Source: Neptunicella marina (GTDB taxonomy: Bacteria > Pseudomonadota > Gammaproteobacteria > Enterobacterales > Alteromonadaceae). Taken from it: DNA of 64,000 nucleotides. Where the stretch lies: positions 186,001 through 250,000 of the forward strand of contig NZ_JACNEP010000005.1 in assembly GCF_014270035.1 (NCBI RefSeq). The letters are read 5' to 3'. Under the pieces are notes generated by a model. The model saw only the letters and a list, made by a program, of their open reading frames with translations. It was not told the DNA's origin and ran no database searches. The position numbers and the translations under genes are program-made. Positions 31,252-39,125 of this stretch are shown one piece after another. Within the stretch, counting starts at the first letter, position 1; every line of letters begins with the position of its first letter.

Positions 31252-31857
31252 ATGCTGCGTCGGCGCACCGCAGGTTTTACCCTGCTGGAAATTATGGTGG
31301 TACTTCTCATCATTGGTATTTCGGTGACAGTGGTACTGCTTAATGTCAATGGTCCCGAGCGCAAAGACCAGCTAAAACAACAGGCCGAGCGTTTTAAAGC
31401 CCTGTGCACCATGGCATCGGAATACGCTATTCTCAATCAGCGTCAGTTAGGATTGCGCGTGGAGCCGAACAGCTACTATTTTGTAGTGTTAGATGACGAA
31501 CAAAAATGGCAGCTGATTGAAAACAACAAACTGTTTGCCGAACACAAATTAGCTGACGATTTCACGCTGGAACTGAATCTGGATGACTTACCCTGGCAAC
31601 AGGATGATAACCTGTTTGATCAGGGTGTGTTTGATGAAACATTGTCTGTTAGTGATGATGAAACCAGCATAGGCGACGAAGAAGAAAAACCATTACCTCC
31701 GCCTCAGGTATGGCTATTTTCCAGCGGTGACATTACCCCCTTTAGTCTCACCTTTACCTTCGATCCATTAAATAATACCGAGATACCTGCCTACTTTAAG
31801 GTTGAAGCGCCGGATGCCCTGCCACTGACTATGACAGAGGCACTGGAGCGTCCATGA
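31252..31857 (+). CDS. gspH: Minor pseudopilin GspH
   Basis: GspH is a minor pseudopilin near the tip of the pseudopilus. The 201-residue protein has the prepilin signal TAG/FTLLEIMVVLLI and the GspH domain, including EYAILNQRQLGLRVEPNSYYF. A long acidic insert (about residues 120-150, rich in Asp and Glu and ending EEEKPLPPP) makes it somewhat larger than enteric GspH. The last codons overlap gspI by 4 bases. Confidence 0.93.
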   Translation: MLRRRTAGFTLLEIMVVLLIIGISVTVVLLNVNGPERKDQLKQQAERFKALCTMASEYAILNQRQLGLRVEPNSYYFVVLDDEQKWQLIENNKLFAEHKLADDFTLELNLDDLPWQQDDNLFDQGVFDETLSVSDDETSIGDEEEKPLPPPQVWLFSSGDITPFSLTFTFDPLNNTEIPAYFKVEAPDALPLTMTEALERP

Positions 31858-32222
31858 AGATCAAAGGCATGACCTTACTTGAAGTTATGGTGGCGCTGGC
31901 CATTTTTGCACTGGCAGGCACAGCCATAATGAAAGCAGCCAGTGAACATTTGCACAGTATCGGCGTATTAGAAGAAACCACTTATGCAACCTGGGTTGCC
32001 AATAATAAACTGGCCGAAGTACAACTTAGCAAACAATGGCCACCCAAAAACAACGATAAAGGCGAAGTGGAAATGGCCTCGCGCAAATGGCAATGGAAAC
32101 AACTTGTCAGTAAGACTAGCGACGACAATATGCGCATGGTAGAAGTTGAAGTCTCTGATTCAGCGCAACCCGAACAAATCATTACCAGTGTTCAAACCTT
32201 TGTTACCCGGGTGAAAAAATAA
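31854..32222 (+). CDS. gspI: Minor pseudopilin GspI
   Basis: GspI nucleates the pseudopilus tip complex with GspJ and GspK. The 122-residue protein has the prepilin cleavage site KIKG/MTLLEVMVALAIFA and the typical TYATWVANNKLAEVQL segment of the GspI family. It overlaps gspH by 4 bases and shares one base with gspJ. Confidence 0.95.
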   Translation: MKIKGMTLLEVMVALAIFALAGTAIMKAASEHLHSIGVLEETTYATWVANNKLAEVQLSKQWPPKNNDKGEVEMASRKWQWKQLVSKTSDDNMRMVEVEVSDSAQPEQIITSVQTFVTRVKK

Positions 32223-32821
32223 TGCGAACCCGCGGATTTACCTTGCTGGAAGTGCTAATTGCCATGGCGATTTTTGCAGTTATCGGGTTAGCATCCAACG
32301 CCATATTAACTTCGGTACTCGACAGCAATCAGCTTTCTGGTGAACGTTTCGACAAACTGGAAAAACTGCAACGTGCCATGCTGACACTAGAGCGCGATAT
32401 TGAACAGGCTGTGCCCAGATCCATCCGCATTCAGGGTGAAAGCTCCGGCTGGTGTATTAAAGGAGGAAATGGTGAGTTTGAAAGTGACGCTGATGGTTTA
32501 GGCCTGGTGCACAGTGGCTGGCATAACCCTCAACTGATGTTACCCAGAAGCACACTGCAACCTGTGGCTTACCGTTTAAGAGAAGGTAAATTACAGCGGG
32601 TTTACAGTAACTATGTAGACAACGTGATCGGATATGAACCTAAAGTCCGCGATTTACTGGACAATATTGATGACTTTCAAGTACGTTTTTATACCTCCGA
32701 AGAACAACCACAGGAAACCTACACCGGCACCAAGCTGCCCAAAGCAGTTGAAATCACCATCCAAAGTCAGGACTTTGGCGAATTAACAAGATTACTGCTA
32801 TTAACAGCAGGAGCGCAGTAA
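32222..32821 (+). CDS. gspJ: Minor pseudopilin GspJ
   Basis: GspJ is part of the GspI-J-K tip complex. The 199-residue protein has the prepilin signal RTRG/FTLLEVLIAMAIFA, followed by LQRAMLTLERDIEQAVPR and the C-terminal domain (GYEPKVRDLLDNIDDFQVRF). It begins within the stop of gspI (TAATG) and ends one base before gspK. Confidence 0.95.
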   Translation: MRTRGFTLLEVLIAMAIFAVIGLASNAILTSVLDSNQLSGERFDKLEKLQRAMLTLERDIEQAVPRSIRIQGESSGWCIKGGNGEFESDADGLGLVHSGWHNPQLMLPRSTLQPVAYRLREGKLQRVYSNYVDNVIGYEPKVRDLLDNIDDFQVRFYTSEEQPQETYTGTKLPKAVEITIQSQDFGELTRLLLLTAGAQ

Positions 32822-32822
32822 C

Positions 32823-33812
32823 ATGCGCATCAAGCAACAAGGCGTCGCCTTAATTATTGTACTTTTAGTGGTTGCCATCGTCACAGTTTTGGCCATGGAA
32901 ATGGGTCAACGGCTACAACTTCAGGTTAGACGCTCAGCTAATATTAAAGATAATAATCAGGCTTATTGGTATGCCATGGGCGCTGAACAATATGCAATGA
33001 TTGCCTTGGAAGAATTATTTAAAAGCAGCGATGGTGTTATTCATTTAAATCAGCCCTGGGCCACCACCAAGTTACAATATCCTCTGCAAAACGGGGGCAT
33101 AGAAGCGCAACTAACTGATATGCAAAGCTGCTTTAATCTTAATTCGTTAGCACAGGTTTCAACCACACCCGGTAATGTCCCTTACAGTGAAAAAGACGCC
33201 TTTCTCAACATGATGAAAGCGATTGAAACAGAGCCGCTAATCCCGCAATTAAATGCCGAAACATTGGCAGATAGTCTGGTTGACTGGCTGGATGCCGATG
33301 AACAGTTAACAGGTTATTACGGCGCAGAAGACTCCGAATATGAATCGCGTGAGCATCCTTATCTGGCGGCCAATAGCCTGATGTTAAACAAATCCGAACT
33401 GAGATTGGTAAATGGTGCGGAATTGCCATGGCTCAGCAACCTGATGGATTATGTTTGTGCCGTACCGGGCGACAACCAGTTAAAAATTAATGTCAATACG
33501 GTAGATACCGAACACAGTGCAATTCTGCGAGGGCTGTTAGGACAAATTGATCCACAAACCCTGCAAAACCTGATTGCCAGTCGCCCTGATAAAGGCTGGA
33601 GCAAAATTGAAGACTTTTTTAGTCAACCAGAAATTTCTGCACTCAAGTTAAATAGCGAACGCAAAAAATGGTTCGATATCACCACCAGTTATTTTATTTT
33701 ACACACTAAGACCCGTTACAATGACGCCAGCTTTTACCTGACGTCAGTATTCAAAATTGAGAACAATGGGCAGGTCAGTGTCATACGACGCGAATTTGGA
33801 GGTTTACTTTGA
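32823..33812 (+). CDS. gspK: Minor pseudopilin GspK
   Basis: GspK caps the pseudopilus tip. The 329-residue protein starts with the atypical prepilin signal KQQG/VALIIVLLVVAIV, which lacks the glutamate at mature position 5, as is usual for GspK. The large globular domain contains DMQSCFNLNSLA, SLVDWLDADEQ and NVNTVDTEHSAILRGLLG (SAM-like region). Its stop overlaps the gspL start (TTGA). Confidence 0.96.
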   Translation: MRIKQQGVALIIVLLVVAIVTVLAMEMGQRLQLQVRRSANIKDNNQAYWYAMGAEQYAMIALEELFKSSDGVIHLNQPWATTKLQYPLQNGGIEAQLTDMQSCFNLNSLAQVSTTPGNVPYSEKDAFLNMMKAIETEPLIPQLNAETLADSLVDWLDADEQLTGYYGAEDSEYESREHPYLAANSLMLNKSELRLVNGAELPWLSNLMDYVCAVPGDNQLKINVNTVDTEHSAILRGLLGQIDPQTLQNLIASRPDKGWSKIEDFFSQPEISALKLNSERKKWFDITTSYFILHTKTRYNDASFYLTSVFKIENNGQVSVIRREFGGLL

Positions 33813-35008
33813 GTGAACAATTAGTCGTTCGTTTAGGTTCGACATTAGAGGATAAACTGCACTGGCTGGTGTGGTCTGACAGCGATCAGGAAATAATCGC
33901 TTCGGGCACCCTGGATAACGCCGGCTCGCTCAGCACGTTGCAACAACGCGCGGCTAACCGTCCAATTACGTTATTGGTACCATCGAGCGATGTGTTACTG
34001 AAAAACGTCACACTACCGTCTAAAGCCAGCCGTAAAGCATTAGCGGCGATTCCTTTTATGCTGGAGGATGAATTATCCAGTGATATCGACAACCTGTTCT
34101 TTGCCGCAGGCCCCAAACAAGGTGAGCTGCAAGCCGTTGCCATTGTTAGCCACGATAAAATTCAACAATGGCAACAAGTGGTCGCTGATGCGGGAATGCA
34201 ATGCGAAAAAATGCTACCCGACGTATTGGCACTTCCTGATAACGAGAATAGCTGGTCTTTATTGTCTTTAGGTGATGATTTATTAGTAAAACAAGACAAC
34301 TGGCAAGGGTTGCAAGGGGAATCCTTATGGGTACTTCCGGCCATAGAACATATGGCAAAACAGCAACCCCAACCCGTACATTTAACCCTTTACAGTGAAC
34401 TGAACTTACCAGGCAATTTAGCCAATATTGAACTGGAACAGGCACCTGCCGATATGGCGATGCAAATTCTGGCCAAAGGCGCACTGCAGCATAAATTTAA
34501 TTTATTACAAGGCGACTACAAGTTACGCAAACAATCTAACCAGCAATGGAAAAAATGGCGGGTCGCGGCCGTACTTGGCGCTATCGCATTAACCACCAGT
34601 TTGGTGGATAAAGGTGTAGAGGCACATCTGCTCAATCAACAACAAACAGAACTACAAGCGCAAATTACCAAAGAATATCAGCGTGGTTTCCCTAATGGAG
34701 GGCGTTACCGCAACATTAAATCCAAAATCACCGAATTAATGCAAAACCTGCAACAAGGTGGTGGTGGTGTATCCATGCTGGCGATGTTATCTCAGTTATC
34801 TGATGCCTTCGCTGTCAGCGAATTACACCCACAGGCAATGCGCTTTAACCAGAATCGTTCCGAACTGCGAATTCAGGCCGAAGCCAGGAATTTTAATGCC
34901 ATTGAACAATTCAAATCCAAAGCCGAAGCAGCTGGTTTTGAAGTGCAGCAAGGCGCAATTAACAATAACGGTAGCAGTGTGGTCAGTTCACTGGTGATAA
35001 GGAGTTAA
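33809..35008 (+). CDS. gspL: Type II secretion protein GspL
   Basis: GspL anchors the GspE ATPase to the inner membrane. The 399-residue protein has a cytoplasmic actin-like domain (about residues 1-240, with LVVRLGSTLEDKLHWLVWSD), one membrane segment near 250-267 (KKWRVAAVLGAIALTTSLV) and a periplasmic ferredoxin-like domain. The start is a TTG at 33809, decided by a GGAGG at 33798-33802 six bases upstream; no ATG is available in the right place. It overlaps gspK by 4 bases. Confidence 0.95.
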   Translation: MSEQLVVRLGSTLEDKLHWLVWSDSDQEIIASGTLDNAGSLSTLQQRAANRPITLLVPSSDVLLKNVTLPSKASRKALAAIPFMLEDELSSDIDNLFFAAGPKQGELQAVAIVSHDKIQQWQQVVADAGMQCEKMLPDVLALPDNENSWSLLSLGDDLLVKQDNWQGLQGESLWVLPAIEHMAKQQPQPVHLTLYSELNLPGNLANIELEQAPADMAMQILAKGALQHKFNLLQGDYKLRKQSNQQWKKWRVAAVLGAIALTTSLVDKGVEAHLLNQQQTELQAQITKEYQRGFPNGGRYRNIKSKITELMQNLQQGGGGVSMLAMLSQLSDAFAVSELHPQAMRFNQNRSELRIQAEARNFNAIEQFKSKAEAAGFEVQQGAINNNGSSVVSSLVIRS

Positions 35009-35010
35009 CC

Positions 35011-35490
35011 ATGAAAGCACTATTAGCCCGTTATCAGCAGCTGACCGAGCGGGAACAGCGTATTGTACTGGTCGGTTCTATCGTTTTAATTTTATTTTTG
35101 TTTTACAGCCTGATCTGGTCGCCACTTTCACAAAGTGTCGAACAAGGACGTAAAAACGTTGCCGCCCAGCAAAAGCTTTTATCCTGGGTATCAGCCAATG
35201 CAAATAAAGCCCAACAACTAAGACGCGGTAGCAACCAAAACAACCGGTTTAGTGGCTCATTACCTCAAGCGGTCAATCAGCTTGCTCAACGCTATCAAAT
35301 TCCAATAGCACGCATGCAGCCTAACGGCAGTACCTTACAATTGTGGGTGGATCAGGCCGATTTCGCCCAGACAGTGGATTGGTTAAAAGCGATTGAAGAT
35401 AAAGGAATTGATATTCTTGATGTTGATATTGCTGAAACGACACAATCCGGTCAGATTAAAATCCGTCGATTATTATTAGGAAAATCATGA
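35011..35490 (+). CDS. gspM: Type II secretion protein GspM
   Basis: GspM is a small bitopic protein that stabilises GspL. The 159-residue protein shows the family layout: a short cytoplasmic start with LTEREQRIVLVG, a membrane segment at about residues 20-38 and a periplasmic domain ending DILDVDIAETTQSGQIKIRR. It starts just after the gspL stop (AAGGAG upstream) and overlaps gspN by 4 bases. Confidence 0.94.
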   Translation: MKALLARYQQLTEREQRIVLVGSIVLILFLFYSLIWSPLSQSVEQGRKNVAAQQKLLSWVSANANKAQQLRRGSNQNNRFSGSLPQAVNQLAQRYQIPIARMQPNGSTLQLWVDQADFAQTVDWLKAIEDKGIDILDVDIAETTQSGQIKIRRLLLGKS

Positions 35491-36230
35491 AGCGTGTGGT
35501 GCTTACCAGCTTGCTTTGTTTGCTGGTGTATTGTGTATTTTTAGTTGCCCATTTTCCTGCACGTCAGGCATTGGGTCTGGTTGATTTACCAGCCAACTTA
35601 CAGATTAATGGAGTAAGTGGCACCTTATGGCAGGGGAATATTCAACAGGTCGCCTATCAGGGCATTCCATTAGATGACATAAACTGGACATTAGATACCC
35701 TGCCACTTTTATGGGGTACAGCCAGTTTAAATCTAACGGCCGGTAATATAAGAGATGCTGACATTATCTCACTAAAATCCGCACTTAGCTTATCCAGTGA
35801 TCGCATTCAGGCTGAAAATCTGCAGCTATATGTACCAGTCAATATGGTGCTTGGTCAGCTACCCATTCCATTACCGGTCAATGCCGATGGGCGCTTTAAA
35901 GTGCAAATTGCTGAACTGGATTATCAACAAGGTTGCCAGACGTTAAGTGGTAGTGGTCAGTGGTTAAATGCCAAAGTGGCCGGAACACAAGGCCCCATTG
36001 ATATGGGAACCTTTAGCGCCAGACTTGCATGCCAGCAAAAAAATATAAGGATCACCGTTGATCCGAATAACCGCCTGGCATTTGACGCTAACGCATTTAT
36101 CACCCCCAACGGCCAGTTCTCAATAAACGGCAAATTTAAGCCTGATGCCAGTTTACCTGCTGAAGTACATCAGGCTGCCGCGCTGTTTGGCCGCGCTAAT
36201 TCAGATGGGTACTATTCAATAAACTGGTAA
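35487..36230 (+). CDS. gspN: Type II secretion protein GspN
   Basis: GspN is an accessory T2SS protein of uncertain role. The 247-residue protein has an N-terminal membrane segment (about residues 4-22) and a beta-rich body with VSGTLWQGNIQQVAYQGIPL, LDTLPLLWGTASLNL and NGRFSINGKFKP-like FSINGKF near the end, typical of the GspN family. It closes the gsp operon (gspC-N). A dsbA-like gene starts 14 bases downstream. Confidence 0.93.
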   Translation: MKRVVLTSLLCLLVYCVFLVAHFPARQALGLVDLPANLQINGVSGTLWQGNIQQVAYQGIPLDDINWTLDTLPLLWGTASLNLTAGNIRDADIISLKSALSLSSDRIQAENLQLYVPVNMVLGQLPIPLPVNADGRFKVQIAELDYQQGCQTLSGSGQWLNAKVAGTQGPIDMGTFSARLACQQKNIRITVDPNNRLAFDANAFITPNGQFSINGKFKPDASLPAEVHQAAALFGRANSDGYYSINW

Positions 36231-36244
36231 AAAAGGACGTAACA

Positions 36245-36871
36245 ATGATTAAAAGAAGTCTGGTTTTATTCGCAACGTTGCTTTTCAGCGTTTTTGCTTT
36301 CGCCACAGACTTTACTGAGGGTGATTATTACCAGGTGCTTACGGGCCCGGCGACCAACAACAAAGAAGTGCGCGAGTATTTTTCATTCTACTGCCCACAT
36401 TGTTATGCCAAAGAACCTTTAATGAACGCCCTTAAACAAAAGCTCGCTGCTGATGTTACCTTTACCAAAAATCATGTTACCGGTATGCCACGTCGCAATA
36501 TCGAAATAGAAAATTTACTAACCAAAGCAGCCATTACTGCGGAAAAACTGGATATGGTAGATGAGGTTATCCCGGTTATCTTCAACTACATTCATCGCAG
36601 CCATGCTGATTTCAGCGAAGCCAAAGATATCCATAATCTGTTGGTGTTAGCAGGTGTAGATACCGATAAATTTGATAAAACCTTTAACAGCGATGCCGTA
36701 GAAAAACAAATGCAGCACCTCAACGATAATACCCAGATACTGCGCAAACAGGGCTATAGTTCAGTACCGACGGTTGTCATTAACGGTAAATACAAGGTTG
36801 AAACCAAAAAGGTAAAATCGGTGGGTGAATATATTGAACTGGTAAATTACCTGCTCAACAAACCAGCTTAA
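36245..36871 (+). CDS. dsbA: Exported DsbA-like thiol:disulfide oxidoreductase
   Basis: DsbA introduces disulfide bonds into exported proteins. The 208-residue protein has a signal peptide (about residues 1-20, cleaved near FAFA), a thioredoxin fold with the DsbA-type active site CPHC at C50-C53, the DsbA helical insert, and a cis-Pro loop SVPTVVINGKY at about residues 172-182. Length matches DsbA. A strong AAGGA precedes the ATG. The gene is only 14 bases behind gspN and without a terminator between them, so it may be co-expressed with the T2SS, whose substrates often need disulfides. It could be one of several DsbA paralogues. Confidence 0.92.
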   Translation: MIKRSLVLFATLLFSVFAFATDFTEGDYYQVLTGPATNNKEVREYFSFYCPHCYAKEPLMNALKQKLAADVTFTKNHVTGMPRRNIEIENLLTKAAITAEKLDMVDEVIPVIFNYIHRSHADFSEAKDIHNLLVLAGVDTDKFDKTFNSDAVEKQMQHLNDNTQILRKQGYSSVPTVVINGKYKVETKKVKSVGEYIELVNYLLNKPA

Positions 36872-36888
36872 CCTGCATTTGCTGGTTT
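36860..36888. terminator. Hairpin between the converging dsbA and araC-type genes
   Basis: The arms AAACCAGC (36860-36867) and GCTGGTTT (36881-36888) pair perfectly over 8 bases with a 13-base loop, overlapping the dsbA stop. T residues follow on each strand only within the arms, so it is a moderate terminator candidate. Confidence 0.4.
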
Positions 36889-37909
36889 ATTCGGCTCCCA
36901 GCCTCAGTTCACTGGGAGTCAGGCCGGTCCATCGCTTCACTGCACGGCGAAAGTTAGTTACATCGCTAAACTGCATCGCCAACGCACTATCTTCATTATT
37001 TAGCCCCTGCACTTGCAGCAAATAAAGCGCTTGCTCTGTACCCAGTTCATCCTGCAACTGCTGAAAACGCATACCATGGCTTTTTAATTTGCGTTTAAAC
37101 GTTGCCGGACTCATATTAAGTCGGTGTGCAATAGTATCCAGCTTACTTGCTGGCAGGCACTGAATTAACTGACGTATCTGTTTCAAAAAGCTCACACCAT
37201 CCGGTAAATCCTGCAAAGCTTGCTGCATGGCATGCTGTTTTAAGCTGTGGCTGGGTTGTAGGAAAGGTTGGTTTAACCACTGTTTTTCCACACGAATTCG
37301 CCAAAATGGCTGCGAAAAGCGCAGTCGCAAACCAATATTTTCCTCATACTCCTGAATATGGCGCGGACGCGCAAAAGGGAAATCCACATAAAACGGAATA
37401 CGCTTTCCAGCTAACAACTTACTGGCTGCAATTAACGCGGTACTGTAGGTTTCAATAATAAAGGGCCAGTGTTCCCCGCAGCCCAGAGCGTCCCGCACAA
37501 TAAAATGGCAAAAGTGTTGATCCTGATAACGGCGAATATCCACAAAGGGACACAAAATCATCTGAAAACGCTGCGCTAAACGCAACGCGTCGGATAAATT
37601 GCGACTGTGCATCAAAGCGTTGGATACATGTCCGTAGTTGCCGGGAAATAACCGTCTCCCCAGTAAAAAAGCATTATCCTTGCCGTTGGTTTGTGCCTGC
37701 ACATTAGCCACAAATTTAAAAAACTGCAGCGGGCTGATTTTGCCCTGCCCGGTAACAATATCCTCATAAAAAATACCGGTTCCGCGCATTAAGCGTTGTT
37801 TGTTAGCGCCGCGACTTATTGCAATATCCAGCAAGCTGGCAACCAACTGATGTGCCGGTAAAAACTTATCGTCACTAAACAAACTTTGTTTTAGCGCAGC
37901 CCGTTGCAT
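36887..37909 (-). CDS. AraC-family transcriptional regulator
   Basis: The 340-residue protein has an N-terminal Arabinose_bd-type sensor domain of the OruR/ArgR-like group (about residues 20-215, with NYGHVSNALMHSRNLSDALRL) and a C-terminal AraC DNA-binding domain (about 235-335) with two helix-turn-helix motifs: TIAHRLNMSPATFKRKLKSH and EDSALAMQFSDVTNFRRAVK, then WTGLTPSELR. The ligand is unknown. The start codon lies one base beyond the stop of the upstream GGDEF gene, so both are one transcription unit. Possible targets include the adjacent GGDEF or dsbA genes; this is not shown by the sequence. Confidence 0.93.
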   Translation of the reverse strand: MQRAALKQSLFSDDKFLPAHQLVASLLDIAISRGANKQRLMRGTGIFYEDIVTGQGKISPLQFFKFVANVQAQTNGKDNAFLLGRRLFPGNYGHVSNALMHSRNLSDALRLAQRFQMILCPFVDIRRYQDQHFCHFIVRDALGCGEHWPFIIETYSTALIAASKLLAGKRIPFYVDFPFARPRHIQEYEENIGLRLRFSQPFWRIRVEKQWLNQPFLQPSHSLKQHAMQQALQDLPDGVSFLKQIRQLIQCLPASKLDTIAHRLNMSPATFKRKLKSHGMRFQQLQDELGTEQALYLLQVQGLNNEDSALAMQFSDVTNFRRAVKRWTGLTPSELRLGAE

Positions 37910-37910
37910 A

Positions 37911-38810
37911 TCAGGCCTGCTTGACCAAATCCAACTGACGATTAACCCGGTTGATCAGCGGCTCTACGTCATCGTTATTACGTGATTCATCTGCAGCAAA
38001 AGTGAGCTTATGAAAAACCGCATCACCATTGTCACTGGTTTTAAATGACCAGTGACGCACCGCCTGACAGATTTCATCAGCCAGCTCTCGCGCCTTGTCC
38101 AGCCCGGTATCAGGCAATAACAAAATAAAACGATCTCCTGCATAACGGCACAATAAATCGGTTTTACGCAGATTAATTAAAATCAGCTCTGCTACTTCAC
38201 GTAGTACTCTGTCACCATCGTGATGACCATAGGTGCGGTTAAACTGGTCGAAATTATCAATATCCATGATCACCACCGAGAAGGCGCTGTCTTGTTTGGT
38301 CCGCAACTGCAAATCGATTTGATCACGCATATAATCCGCGCGGTACAAAGAGGTAATAAAATCCACCTGCTGATGTTCTCGCTGGTGCGCTTCGCGTCTT
38401 TGTAACTGGCGGTTTAAGGTTAATTGTTCCTGATGCCACTGATACAAGGCATAAGTCATGATAAACATACCAATACCAGCGGGAATTGACTCTATCAGGC
38501 TTAGAAACGCCGCTGCATTGTTGTAATGCTCAAATTTATCAAAAAAATCCAGTAGTGCTGAAAACATAAAAAAGCACAAACCCAGCACCAAAGCACTGGT
38601 GACTTTTCCTGGCGGACGACTGACCAGCAAAAAGAAAATCCACACAAAGGACAACAGCGCCACACTGCCCTCACCCAGTACGTCCAGCCAGGCAATTTCC
38701 GCCCATGTTTTTAACTGACCAAGGCCAAAACTAAGACTAATGGCCAGACACAAAAATCCGCCAAAAATTGAAATTAAGGTTTGATGCCTCAACAAAAGTG
38801 AATAGTTCAT
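37911..38810 (-). CDS. Membrane GGDEF-domain protein with a degenerate AGDRF motif
   Basis: The 299-residue protein has five or six hydrophobic segments in residues 10-125 and a C-terminal GGDEF domain (about 150-299). The substrate-binding region is well kept: VVIMDIDNFDQFNRTYGHHDGDRVL with D183. The signature motif reads AGDRF at residues 224-228 (in CRYAGDRFILLLP) instead of GGDEF. The first Ala occurs in some active cyclases, but the Glu-to-Arg change removes the residue that binds the catalytic metal, so cyclase activity is doubtful; GTP binding or a regulatory role remains possible. The gene is the first of a two-gene unit with the AraC regulator. Confidence 0.9.
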   Translation of the reverse strand: MNYSLLLRHQTLISIFGGFLCLAISLSFGLGQLKTWAEIAWLDVLGEGSVALLSFVWIFFLLVSRPPGKVTSALVLGLCFFMFSALLDFFDKFEHYNNAAAFLSLIESIPAGIGMFIMTYALYQWHQEQLTLNRQLQRREAHQREHQQVDFITSLYRADYMRDQIDLQLRTKQDSAFSVVIMDIDNFDQFNRTYGHHDGDRVLREVAELILINLRKTDLLCRYAGDRFILLLPDTGLDKARELADEICQAVRHWSFKTSDNGDAVFHKLTFAADESRNNDDVEPLINRVNRQLDLVKQA

Positions 38811-39125
38811 TACTCACACTCTGATTATTTAACTAACGCTAATGCTCGCACAGCCTGTTCCACGCGACAGGGTCATTTTGGCTCAGCAATATGACAACGA
38901 AGTGACCAAACACCACATTGAATTAACCTGTGTTAACGCAACAGGCTTGAAAACCGGGTCTTATACCGGGGGTCAAATCGGCTCATCATGTGCGTAAAAG
39001 TGCTTAAAATCAGTGAAATATAAGGTAAGTGAGTAAAACTAAATTTAATTCGTCATAAAAGCGTCATCAGAAATTTTTAGCGTGCGTGCAGCATTCATTT
39101 GGCACAACACAAACGAGAGACGCAC
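38811..39125. other. 315-base intergenic region upstream of the receptor-phytase operon
   Basis: No coding region is visible. It separates the minus-strand GGDEF gene from the plus-strand receptor gene and contains the candidate Pho box at 39050-39067. The ribosome-binding site of the receptor gene (GAGAG) lies at its right end. Confidence 0.6.
39050..39067 (+). promoter_or_regulatory. Candidate Pho box (PhoB binding site)
   Basis: TCGTCATAAAAGCGTCAT consists of two 7-base units with GTCAT conserved in each and an 11-base period, separated by AAAA. This is the Pho box architecture (CTGTCAT, 4 bases, CTGTCAT). It differs from the consensus at the first two bases of each unit. The site is 58 bases upstream of the receptor gene ATG; a weak -10 candidate (TAGCGT, 39078-39083) lies 10 bases beyond it. 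Confidence 0.55.

Noticed and set aside
34146-34484. A 112-codon minus-strand frame inside gspL.
   Set aside because: It lies fully inside a well supported gene on the other strand and shows no family motif, so it is a shadow frame.
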